DNA from: an uncultured Clostridia bacterium
Lineage (GTDB): Bacteria; Bacillota; Clostridia; Oscillospirales; Acutalibacteraceae
NCBI GenBank assembly: GCA_937897215.1
Contig: CALCBQ010000030.1
Span: 1 to 8,957, forward strand
Direction of reading: 5' to 3'
Length of the DNA stretch: 8,957 nt
Below, piece after piece: positions 1 to 6,108 of this stretch. The notes under the pieces were generated by a model that saw only the letters and a list, made by a program, of their open reading frames with translations, ran no database searches and was not told the DNA's origin. Positions within the stretch are counted from its first letter, which is position 1, and each line of letters starts with the position of its first letter. The position numbers and the translations under genes were made by a program.

Positions 1-47
1 CTTCGTCAAAATCTTCGATTTTGCCCCCTCCCTCAACGAGGGAGGGT
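1..47. repeat. Dispersed-repeat-like edge with two adjacent perfect hairpins
   Basis: Two perfect inverted repeats lie side by side. Positions 7-13 (CAAAATC) pair with 17-23 (GATTTTG) around a 3-nt loop, and positions 26-34 (CCCTCCCTC) pair with 38-46 (GAGGGAGGG) around the 3-nt loop AAC. From general memory, GAGGGAGG palindromes next to TCNGTCAAAATC-type hairpins are typical of short, high-copy, non-coding repeats (MITE- or REP-like) in gut Clostridia genomes. That identification is recall plus inference. The element is probably cut by the window start. It lies downstream of cca and could affect its 3' end, but no U-tract follows either hairpin when read on the minus strand. Confidence 0.55.
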
Positions 48-87
48 GATAGGTTGTGTCTATGCAAAGAGCCCGACAAACTCAAAT

Positions 88-1428
88 TTATTTAATAAAC
101 TTCAATAATTTATCTTTCTCATTCTCAACTTTTCCATCGATTACGGCGTTAAGGCATTTTTCTAATGTCTCGCCGATTTCTTTGCCCTTGTAACCGAGAG
201 CAATTAAATCGTTACCGTCAATTTCAAGGTGCTTTATTGAAAAACATTCTTTTTCGTTGATAATCTCATTTGCAATATGGCGGGTTTGCTTGTAAAAATC
301 TTCCCCACGGAAATGTTCGGGATTTTGAGCTGAGTTGTCGCAATATTTGATTTCAATTAAATCGAAAATCAAATCTGCACCGATTTGCGACATAATCTTT
401 TTAAGTCGTTTACGGTCAGGTTTTGTCATATCGTTGACCATAATAGGACTATCGTGCATTTTTACAAGTGTTACAACTTTGTTCTTCGTATCATTATCAA
501 AACGAAGTCTTGTCATAATTTTTTCTGTCATTTCGGCACTCTTTTTCGGGTGTGAGTAATAATGTTGCTCGCCTTTTTCATCAAAATGTGCCACACTCGG
601 TTTGCCAATATCGTGGAAGAAAAGTGCAAGACGGATTATAGGGTTTTGACTACTTTTTTCAACTGCTTTAAGTGTGTGAGTGTAAACATCAAAACAATGA
701 TGACGATTTTTCTGCTCGAACCCTACACACTCACGAATTTCAGGAATAAACACGGTAACAACATCTGAAAACTCCTGCAAAACATTGTAAGCGTTTTTGC
801 CACAAATAAGTTTTGTAAATTCTTCGCGAATACGCTCTGCAGAAATATTTTTAAGTAATTCACGGCATTTGTGGATTGCTTTTTTAGTTTCTTCTTCAAT
901 AGTGAAGCCTAAAACTGCAGAAAATCGCATAGCACGAAGAATACGAAGAGCATCTTCACGAAATCTTGTTTCTGCATTACCAATACAACGGATTGTCTGG
1001 TTTTTTATATCCTCAAGTCCACCTACAAGGTCGCAAAAACCTTTGTCGAAATCGTAGGCAATTCCATTCATTGTGAAATCACGGCGCACAACATCATCTG
1101 CCAACGACTTTGAAAAAGTTACGCTGTCAGGGTGGCGGTTGTCAGAGTAAGTACCCTCACTTCTGTATGTGGTTATTTCAAGTGGCTCGTTATTTATAAG
1201 CACAGTAACTGTGCCATGCTTAATGCCCGTTTCAATAACACGAAAATCCGAAAAAACCTGTTTAACCTCTTCTGGTGTAGCGTTTGTTGTAATGTCAATG
1301 TCGCCTATTGGCAAATCCATAACAAAATCGCGCACACTACCACCAATTAAAAACGCTTCAAATCCTTTTGATTTAAGAATTTCAATGGCAGTTTTAGATT
1401 CAGGTTTAAATTTATTTGTTTTCGTCAT
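88..1428 (-). CDS. cca: CCA tRNA nucleotidyltransferase with HD domain
   Basis: This enzyme adds or repairs the 3'-CCA end of tRNAs in the cytoplasm using CTP and ATP, without a nucleic-acid template. The 446-residue product has the class II nucleotidyltransferase head: GGSVRD at 29-34, catalytic DID at 43-45, RRDFTMN at 115-121 and the nucleotide-selecting EDALR at 158-162, followed by ERIREEF at 198-204. An HD phosphohydrolase-type domain follows, with H251, HD at 272-273 and a later KMHD. The C-terminal part (about 402-446) fits the usual tail of HD-containing CCA enzymes. It is the last gene of the aminotransferase-rsmA-TSCPD-cca operon and overlaps the preceding gene by 17 nt. The ATG at 1428 has no convincing Shine-Dalgarno sequence, so coupled translation is likely. 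No key residue appears to be missing. Confidence 0.96.
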   Translation of the reverse strand: MTKTNKFKPESKTAIEILKSKGFEAFLIGGSVRDFVMDLPIGDIDITTNATPEEVKQVFSDFRVIETGIKHGTVTVLINNEPLEITTYRSEGTYSDNRHPDSVTFSKSLADDVVRRDFTMNGIAYDFDKGFCDLVGGLEDIKNQTIRCIGNAETRFREDALRILRAMRFSAVLGFTIEEETKKAIHKCRELLKNISAERIREEFTKLICGKNAYNVLQEFSDVVTVFIPEIRECVGFEQKNRHHCFDVYTHTLKAVEKSSQNPIIRLALFFHDIGKPSVAHFDEKGEQHYYSHPKKSAEMTEKIMTRLRFDNDTKNKVVTLVKMHDSPIMVNDMTKPDRKRLKKIMSQIGADLIFDLIEIKYCDNSAQNPEHFRGEDFYKQTRHIANEIINEKECFSIKHLEIDGNDLIALGYKGKEIGETLEKCLNAVIDGKVENEKDKLLKFIK

Positions 1429-1669
1429 CTAATGCTTTTTCTAATGCTAAAGCCAACTGGTCAGGGCAAGATGTGTTTTTAAAGCCACATTTCATACCTT
1501 TGAGCAATTCTATAACTTCTTGGGCAGGTCTGCCCTCAACAAGAGCGCCAATACCTTTAAGATTACCGTTGCATCCTCCAAAGAATGAAACATTTTTAAC
1601 TATTCCGTTATCAAGTTCAAAATCAATTTGTCGTGAGCAAGTGCCACGAGTTTTATATGAATGTGTCAT
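1412..1669 (-). CDS. Small four-cysteine TSCPD-domain protein (TIGR03905-like)
   Basis: This is an 85-residue protein with exactly four cysteines: C11, C33, C61 and C68. The last lies in the signature TSCPD (66-70). The GGC motif around 31-33 and the Cys/TSCPD pattern match the short stand-alone TSCPD family (TIGR03905). A related domain ends B12-dependent ribonucleotide reductases, where its cysteines are thought to bind metal. The function of the stand-alone form is not established. Four conserved cysteines in so small a protein suggest a zinc or Fe-S site, but this is inference. The start at 1669 is supported by GAGGT (1678-1682, read on the minus strand) 8 nt upstream. The gene begins 1 nt after the rsmA stop and overlaps cca by 17 nt, so it is co-transcribed with RNA-modifying enzymes. 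No signal peptide or membrane segment is visible. Confidence 0.88.
   Translation of the reverse strand: MTHSYKTRGTCSRQIDFELDNGIVKNVSFFGGCNGNLKGIGALVEGRPAQEVIELLKGMKCGFKNTSCPDQLALALEKALDDENK
1429..1447. repeat. Direct heptamer repeat just before the cca start codon
   Basis: CTAATGC occurs at 1429-1435 and again at 1441-1447, a 12-nt period. On the minus strand it reads GCATTAG twice, the second copy directly abutting the cca ATG. It encodes the repetitive Leu-Ala-Leu-Glu-Lys-Ala-Leu stretch near the end of the TSCPD protein, so it may be only a by-product of coding. It occupies the place where a ribosome binding site for cca would be expected. Confidence 0.5.
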
Positions 1670-1670
1670 A

Positions 1671-2552
1671 TTATTTTACCTCATAAATTTTATTTGCAAG
1701 TGTAACTAATTCTTCCATTGTAAGTGCTTCTGCACGAGCAGTAGGGGAAAGACCTGCGTTTTCTATTGCAAGTGCAAGTTTGTCTTTTCCTATACCCATT
1801 CCACTTGAAACAGAGTTGAGAATTGTCTTTCTTCTCTGTGCAAAAGCAGATTTAATCATTTTGAAGAAAAGTTCCTCATCTTTTACATCGTAGTTACCTT
1901 TTTTAGTCAAATCAAGTCTGATTACGCAACTGTCAACCTTAGGACTTGGAAAGAATGACCCACGAGAAACATCAAAAAGTTTTTTCGCCTGGGCATAATA
2001 ATTTACTGCAACAGTAACTGCACCGCTCTCTCTTGAGCCAACCCTTGCGCAAAGACGGTCGCCAGCCTCTTTCTGTACCATAACAATAATCTTATTAAAA
2101 GGCAATTTTTCTTCTAAAAGTCGCATAATAACAGGGCTTGTAATGTAGTAAGGGAGATTTGCACACACAAAAACTTCCATACCCTGAAAATGCTCTTCAA
2201 TGACTTTTTTTAGGTCGATTTTAAGAATATCGCCGTTAATAAGTGTAAGATTATCATACCCTGCAAGTGTGTCTTCTAATACAGGAAAAAGCCTTGTATC
2301 GAGCTCAACGCACACAACTTTTTCACAGCGTTCAAGAAGTTCTTTCGTAAGAACACCTACGCCTGCACCGATTTCAAGCACACCGATAGGTTTGTCTGTG
2401 CTTTCTCGTACTGCCTCTGCCATTTTTGGACAAACAGTAGGGTTTACAAGAAAGTTCTGCCCTAATCCTTTTGAAAATGTAACTGAATGTTCGCCCATAA
2501 CCTTTTTAATAACCGAAAGGTCTGTAAGCGTGTAATTTTTCTTATCTGACAT
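1671..2552 (-). CDS. rsmA: 16S rRNA (adenine-N6,N6)-dimethyltransferase RsmA/KsgA
   Basis: This enzyme uses S-adenosylmethionine to dimethylate the two adjacent adenosines in the 3'-terminal helix-45 loop of 16S rRNA (A1518/A1519 in E. coli numbering), late in 30S assembly. Loss of the family enzyme classically gives kasugamycin resistance. The 293-residue product has the family's usual length. It shows GLGQNFL at 29-35, SAM-binding EIGAGVGVLT at 60-69, the acidic VELD near 82-85, GDIL at 107-110, the catalytic NLPYY at 132-136, and FPSPKVDS at 201-208 in the rRNA-binding C-terminal region. The ATG at 2552 is preceded by AAAGGA (2558-2563 on the minus strand) with 5 nt of spacing. The gene overlaps the upstream aminotransferase by 11 nt, and its stop is 1 nt from the TSCPD start, so it is the second gene of the operon. 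Confidence 0.97.
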   Translation of the reverse strand: MSDKKNYTLTDLSVIKKVMGEHSVTFSKGLGQNFLVNPTVCPKMAEAVRESTDKPIGVLEIGAGVGVLTKELLERCEKVVCVELDTRLFPVLEDTLAGYDNLTLINGDILKIDLKKVIEEHFQGMEVFVCANLPYYITSPVIMRLLEEKLPFNKIIVMVQKEAGDRLCARVGSRESGAVTVAVNYYAQAKKLFDVSRGSFFPSPKVDSCVIRLDLTKKGNYDVKDEELFFKMIKSAFAQRRKTILNSVSSGMGIGKDKLALAIENAGLSPTARAEALTMEELVTLANKIYEVK

Positions 2553-3729
2553 ATTTATCCTTTACCTTACCAAGTATTTTCATACCCTCTTGGATTTTTT
2601 CTTTTGATGGTGTTGAGAAGTTCATTCTGAAACAGTTTGTTTTCTCGTTATTTATCATAAATGCTGTGCCTGGTACTACTGCAACCTTATTTGCAATACA
2701 ATCTTTTACAAATTCCAGCATATCCACATTTTCGGGGAGTTCGCACCACACAAAAAGTCCACCCTCAGGACGAACATATTTAACAAAATCCCCTAATTCA
2801 CTATCGATTAAATCGCACATAAGATTAAGTTTTTCACGATAGATTTCACGGATTTTTTGAATATGAGCATCAATATCATTTTCTGTCATCCATTTATGCA
2901 CAAGCATCTGTGAAAATACAGGAGTGTGCACATCTGCAGCTTGCTTGCCAACGGTCATTTTTGCGATAATAGGAGTTGGTGCAACAATGTAACCAACGCG
3001 AATACCGGGAGCTAAAAGTTTTGAGAATGAGCCTGCATAAATAACAATTCCATCTTCGTCAAAGCTCTTGATTGATGGCACTTCTTCGCCTGAAACTCGC
3101 AAATCTCCGTAAGGGTTGTCCTCTAAAATTAAAAGACCATATTTTTTAGCAAGAGCATAAACGGCTTTGCGCTTTGCAAGGCTCATTGTAGCCCCTGACG
3201 GATTTTGAAAATTAGGAATTGTATAAATAAATCTTGGATTTACTGCATTTTTGATTGCTTCTTCAAGCTTTTCAATGTTCATGCCGTCGGATTCAACAGG
3301 AACGCCTTGAAGTTTACATCCATAAGAGCGGAAGCAGTTAAGTGAGCCAATAAAAGATGGACATTCACAAATTACAGTATCTCCAAAATCACAAAGTGCT
3401 TTTGTGGCTAAATCCATAACCTGTTGAGCACCTGAAGTAACAATAAGACTGTCAAAATCTTTACCGATATTATATTTTTCTTTTGCAAAGGTTGTAAGAG
3501 TATCAATAAGTGGTTTGTACCCTTCTGTAACTCCATATTGTAATGCAGTAACGGGAGCATTTTCGAAAATCTCTGTCGAAATACGCTTTACTTCATCAAT
3601 AGGAAAAGAAGCTTCGTCAGGGTTGCCTGCCGCAAAAGGAATAACCGCAGGGTCTTGTGTTGCTTTTAAGATTTCACGAATTGCAGATGGCTGCAATTCT
3701 GATATTCTTTTAGAAAAATAGTAGTCCAT
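2542..3729 (-). CDS. PLP-dependent class I/II aminotransferase
   Basis: This is a 395-residue fold-type I aminotransferase, probably cytosolic and dimeric. With Met at 3729 as residue 1, it shows NPSG at 176-179, EDNPYGDL at 203-210, and the Schiff-base lysine K237 in SFSKLLAPGIRVGY (234-247). A conserved arginine in the C-terminal FRMNFS stretch probably binds the substrate carboxylate. The sequence most resembles the 2-aminoadipate/LysN-like and branched-chain or aromatic aminotransferase group often found in Firmicutes; the exact substrate cannot be read from sequence. It lacks the N-terminal GntR-type helix-turn-helix of MocR regulators. The reading frame is open to an ATG at 3768, but the start at 3729 is preferred: AAGGTGA is correctly spaced before it, and the predicted promoter -10 lies between the two candidates. 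It is the first gene of the operon that continues with rsmA. Confidence 0.92.
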   Translation of the reverse strand: MDYYFSKRISELQPSAIREILKATQDPAVIPFAAGNPDEASFPIDEVKRISTEIFENAPVTALQYGVTEGYKPLIDTLTTFAKEKYNIGKDFDSLIVTSGAQQVMDLATKALCDFGDTVICECPSFIGSLNCFRSYGCKLQGVPVESDGMNIEKLEEAIKNAVNPRFIYTIPNFQNPSGATMSLAKRKAVYALAKKYGLLILEDNPYGDLRVSGEEVPSIKSFDEDGIVIYAGSFSKLLAPGIRVGYIVAPTPIIAKMTVGKQAADVHTPVFSQMLVHKWMTENDIDAHIQKIREIYREKLNLMCDLIDSELGDFVKYVRPEGGLFVWCELPENVDMLEFVKDCIANKVAVVPGTAFMINNEKTNCFRMNFSTPSKEKIQEGMKILGKVKDKYVR

Positions 3730-3734
3730 GTGTA

Positions 3735-3741
3735 TCACCTT
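3735..3741 (-). promoter_or_regulatory. Ribosome binding site fixing the aminotransferase start
   Basis: On the minus strand this reads AAGGTGA, 5 nt upstream of the ATG at 3729. The alternative in-frame ATG at 3768 has no comparable site and lies upstream of the predicted transcription start, so this site decides the start codon. Confidence 0.75.
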
Positions 3742-3758
3742 TAAGAAAGATATAAATA

Positions 3759-3787
3759 ATTTTATCATAACAGACCAATCATTTCAA
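3759..3787 (-). promoter_or_regulatory. Predicted sigma-A promoter of the aminotransferase-rsmA-TSCPD-cca operon
   Basis: Read on the minus strand, TTGAAA (3782-3787) is separated by exactly 17 bp from TAAAAT (3759-3764), which is preceded by the extended -10 dinucleotide TG. Transcription would start near 3752, leaving a leader of about 23 nt before the ATG at 3729. No further gap of more than 1 nt occurs in the operon, so this is the likely promoter for all four genes. Confidence 0.7.
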
Positions 3788-3813
3788 GAGCGACTAAATT
3801 TAATGCTTACATA

Positions 3814-3842
3814 TTGCACAACTTACGAGAGTGTGGTAAAAT
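3814..3842 (+). promoter_or_regulatory. Predicted sigma-A promoter of the diguanylate cyclase gene
   Basis: A weak -35 TTGCAC (3814-3819) lies 17 bp from TAAAAT (3837-3842), which carries the extended -10 TG at 3834-3835. A perfect TATAAT at 3843-3848 overlaps just downstream but has no -35 at normal spacing. Start of transcription would be near 3849, giving a leader of about 27 nt. It diverges from the promoter of the leftward operon, and about 26 bp separate the two -35 elements. The leader has no riboswitch-sized space. Confidence 0.6.
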
Positions 3843-3875
3843 TATAATAAGATGTAAGAAAGGAGGAAATCGGAA

Positions 3876-5051
3876 ATGTTCAGAAATATTATTTCAGAAA
3901 TAACAAAAATCAAAAATGTTGAGCAGAGCAAAATCAGTGAAGCGTATGAAGCAAAAAAGGCGAAGAACAGCGATAATCCTATTTATCGTGAAGTTGAAGC
4001 AGAAAGAATACATACAAACTTTATCAGAATTATTCCTGCATCAATTGCGCTTTTGATTGTTGAAGTCTGTGGTATGCTCTGGGCGTTGTGGTCAAATGTA
4101 AAATTCGATTTTGGCAAAGGATTTCTGATTTCCTGCTGTGTGTTTGCTTTTGTGTCGGTATGCTTCATTATAGCCATTGAGTTTCTTTTAAAATACAAGA
4201 AAACCTCAAACCAGCAAATGAAGATTATTTACACTTCTTATTGGGTTTTGTATACCATTGAAGCGCTGTCATTCTCTGTTATGGAGGCACTTGACAGACA
4301 AACAACAAACAATTATCTGATTTTCGTACTTCTTATTTCAATATTACCTGTAATCACGCCGTTTACAAAAAACCTTATGCTTATCGTAGCACTTTATGTG
4401 GAGTGTTGTGCTTTGCTTTTTGCAATGGCAACTCCGACAGATTTGATGCTTTGTTTTTTAATAACCGTACTCGGTATGGGTTATTCGGTTGTTCACTTTA
4501 ATCATTATCTTTCAGTAAGTATTGCTAACAAAAAACTTGAATTTTCGGCAAACGGCGATTTGCTTACAAGTTTTATGAACAGACGCGGACTTGAAAAGGC
4601 TGCGCCATCTCTTCGCAGCTTCTGTAAGAATAATGGATACAATTTCTGTATGATTATGATGGATATTGACAACTTTAAGTCATATAACGACAGATACGGC
4701 CACCTTGAAGGCGATATTTGTCTTAAAACTGTGTCTGCTTGTGTTAAAGAGAATTTCTCAAGACCAACTGACTTGTGTGTCCGTTACGGTGGCGAAGAAT
4801 TTCTTATTCTTACCGCACAAAAAGATGTTGAAAAATTGGTTGAGCATCTTGAAGATACTCTTGAACTCGTCAATGATATTGAGTTAGAAAACACCTATGA
4901 ATCAGTTTCAATAAGTGCGGGGTTGTATGTTGCAACCGAAGAGGATGAAGATTTATCAATCGAACGCCTTGTTGAGCGTGCCGACAAGCAACTTTATAAC
5001 GCTAAAAAACGCGGTAAAAACTGTGTAAGTTATAAAGACGAAATTTATTAA
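3876..5051 (+). CDS. Membrane-anchored diguanylate cyclase (GGDEF domain)
   Basis: This enzyme is predicted to condense two GTP into the second messenger cyclic di-GMP at the inner face of the membrane. The 391-residue product starts with a charged, possibly coiled N-terminal segment (about 1-47). Roughly five or six hydrophobic helices follow (about 50-72, 83-107, 118-138, 147-163, 167-185, 189-212), then a C-terminal GGDEF domain (about 222-387). Visible active-site features are DLLTSFMNRRGL at 228-239, metal-binding D263 in MMDID, guanine-contacting N271 and D280, and GGEEF at 305-309. An intact RxxD inhibitory site (R296-D299) lies exactly five residues before GGEEF, so product inhibition is expected. 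The membrane module matches no sensor family that I can name. The ATG has an excellent AAGGAGG (3860-3866). The gene is monocistronic: its own promoter precedes it and a terminator follows. Confidence 0.93.
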   Translation: MFRNIISEITKIKNVEQSKISEAYEAKKAKNSDNPIYREVEAERIHTNFIRIIPASIALLIVEVCGMLWALWSNVKFDFGKGFLISCCVFAFVSVCFIIAIEFLLKYKKTSNQQMKIIYTSYWVLYTIEALSFSVMEALDRQTTNNYLIFVLLISILPVITPFTKNLMLIVALYVECCALLFAMATPTDLMLCFLITVLGMGYSVVHFNHYLSVSIANKKLEFSANGDLLTSFMNRRGLEKAAPSLRSFCKNNGYNFCMIMMDIDNFKSYNDRYGHLEGDICLKTVSACVKENFSRPTDLCVRYGGEEFLILTAQKDVEKLVEHLEDTLELVNDIELENTYESVSISAGLYVATEEDEDLSIERLVERADKQLYNAKKRGKNCVSYKDEIY

Positions 5052-5058
5052 GACAATA

Positions 5059-5099
5059 AAAAGCCACTTTCGTGAGAAGTGGCTTTTGCTTTGTTTTTA
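5059..5099. terminator. Bidirectional intrinsic terminator between convergent genes
   Basis: An 11-bp perfect stem (5059-5069 AAAAGCCACTT with 5077-5087 AAGTGGCTTTT) closes a 7-nt loop. On the plus strand it is followed by CTTTT, GC and TTTGTTTTT-like T runs, ending the cyclase transcript. On the minus strand the stem's T run continues into TATTGTC, ending the 283-aa gene, whose stop codon lies about 10 nt upstream of the stem. Confidence 0.9.
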
Positions 5100-5948
5100 T
5101 TGTTGTGGCATTCCGCCCTGCATAAGTGAAGACATCATTCCGCCCTTTTTCTTTTTAGGTGGTTTATATGCTGGTGGATTTTTCATAAGTTCTTTTGCTT
5201 TTTTACCTGCAGGTGATGCAAGATATTTGTTAACAGCAACAAGAGTGTCATAGAAATCATTGTCTGAAATGTATTCACGACATTTTTCAAGTAATTCCTT
5301 ATCGTTATCGATTTCGCCTAAGATTGTAACAACAACAAGGTCTTGAACATCGTTAGAACCATTTTCATAGATTTCGCTTAAAATCTTAAAGAGCTTCTTT
5401 AATTGTTGAGTATCATTTGAACGGAGTGTTTGCATAATATATGCGTTACCGTGATTTACAAAGAAATCTTCTCCAAGGAATTCGTCGTATTTCTGGAAAT
5501 TCTCTTTGTATGCATCTTTAAGTTCAGGGTAAAGAGTAGCAATTCTGCTTGCAAGAGTGTTAGCATCATAAGCAGTACCATTCTTTGCAGCGGATTTTGA
5601 AATTGTATGTGGAGTTTTCTTTGCAACCTGTTTTGCTTTTTTACCATGAGATGTTGCAACTGTGTCAGTAATTTCGTTGCAAAGTGATTTAATATCACGC
5701 TCTTCAAAAGAGTCAAGGTCAAGAAGGTTTGACTCAGTTTTAGCAAATTCGCCGTCTTCAACTTTTTCCATAACATCAAGAAGATTGTCGTGGCTTAAAA
5801 GACGAAGAGTAAGGTCGCCTTTTTTGAATTCTGCAAAAGCAGTTTCATCTTCTTCTGTAACAGAAGTTAAAAGTTCAAAACCGTTAGCAGAAAACTTTTC
5901 ACTACAACCTTTAACAATAAGTTCAAGGGCTTCTTTTCTCGTCTGCAT
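5097..5948 (-). CDS. Conserved hypothetical protein, DUF7674-like, basic Met/Gly/Gln tail
   Basis: I cannot assign a function to this 283-residue protein. It has no signal peptide or membrane helix, so it is probably cytoplasmic. An acidic alpha/beta-looking N-terminal part (1-95) is followed by a Lys/Thr/Ser-rich linker (about 100-125). A helical segment (about 130-238) follows, whose pattern resembles my memory of DUF7674: LYPELKDAY, then LKKLFKILSEIYENG, then VQDLVVVTILGEI. This is a low-to-moderate-confidence match to a domain that itself has no known function. The tail (about 257-283) is striking: KNPPAYKPPKKKK, then GGMMSSLMQGGMPQQ. The ATG at 5948 is supported by GAGGT (5956-5960 on the minus strand) with 7 nt spacing, and by a strong promoter just upstream. 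The gene is monocistronic, divergent from ddl and convergent with the diguanylate cyclase. Codon use looks like that of its neighbours. Confidence 0.85.
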   Translation of the reverse strand: MQTRKEALELIVKGCSEKFSANGFELLTSVTEEDETAFAEFKKGDLTLRLLSHDNLLDVMEKVEDGEFAKTESNLLDLDSFEERDIKSLCNEITDTVATSHGKKAKQVAKKTPHTISKSAAKNGTAYDANTLASRIATLYPELKDAYKENFQKYDEFLGEDFFVNHGNAYIMQTLRSNDTQQLKKLFKILSEIYENGSNDVQDLVVVTILGEIDNDKELLEKCREYISDNDFYDTLVAVNKYLASPAGKKAKELMKNPPAYKPPKKKKGGMMSSLMQGGMPQQ

Positions 5949-5986
5949 TTTTAATACCTCAAATCAAAAAATAATATATCTTGATA

Positions 5987-6015
5987 AGTATAACACATTT
6001 ATTTCAGTTTGTCAT
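5987..6015 (-). promoter_or_regulatory. Predicted strong sigma-A promoter of the 283-aa gene
   Basis: On the minus strand, ATGACA (6010-6015, one mismatch to TTGACA) lies 17 bp from TATACT (5987-5992), which is preceded by TGT, an extended -10. Transcription would start near 5980, leaving about 31 nt before the ATG at 5948. It is the best consensus match in the window, suggesting solid constitutive expression. Confidence 0.7.
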
Positions 6016-6037
6016 TAAAAATTTGTGAATATTATAA

Positions 6038-6066
6038 TTGATTACTTAAATATATTGTGATAAAAT
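6038..6066 (+). promoter_or_regulatory. Predicted sigma-A promoter of the ddl-DUF1934-argS operon
   Basis: TTGATT (6038-6043) lies 17 bp from TAAAAT (6061-6066), with the extended -10 TG at 6058-6059. The predicted start is near 6073, giving a leader of about 36 nt to the ATG at 6109. The -35 element is about 22 bp from the -35 of the divergent 283-aa gene. No T-box-like leader, which would need over 150 nt, fits between this promoter and ddl. Confidence 0.65.
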
Positions 6067-6077
6067 AAATATATCTA

Positions 6078-6090
6078 TGACTATCAGTCA
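6078..6090. repeat. Short inverted repeat TGACT-ATC-AGTCA in the ddl leader
   Basis: Perfect 5-bp arms flank a 3-nt centre, just after the predicted transcription start of the ddl operon. It could be a half-site pair for a small dimeric regulator, but arms this short occur easily by chance and no known operator is recognised. Confidence 0.3.
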
Positions 6091-6108
6091 GTAGCGGAGT
6101 GAAAATTT

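Noticed and set aside
26..46. GC-rich hairpin as an intrinsic terminator of cca
   Set aside because: Read on the minus strand, the stem is followed by GGGCAAAATC, with no U-tract, so a classic terminator is not supported.
562..1350. Several open frames on the plus strand across cca
   Set aside because: They are opposite a well-conserved cca gene, show no family motifs and mutually overlap; they are shadows of coding sequence.
3730..3768. Longer aminotransferase with 13 extra N-terminal residues from the ATG at 3768
   Set aside because: The extension lacks a ribosome binding site and contains the predicted promoter -10. The downstream ATG has AAGGTGA at proper spacing, and the family begins near that position.
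5097..5180. SRP Ffh-like methionine-rich M-domain tail on the 283-aa protein
   Set aside because: The tail is Met- and Gly-rich like the end of Ffh, but the protein has no GTPase domain and no M-domain helices, so the likeness is compositional only.
6067..6108. T-box or other riboswitch controlling the argS operon
   Set aside because: The leader is only about 36 nt, too short, and no T-box consensus is present upstream of ddl or argS.
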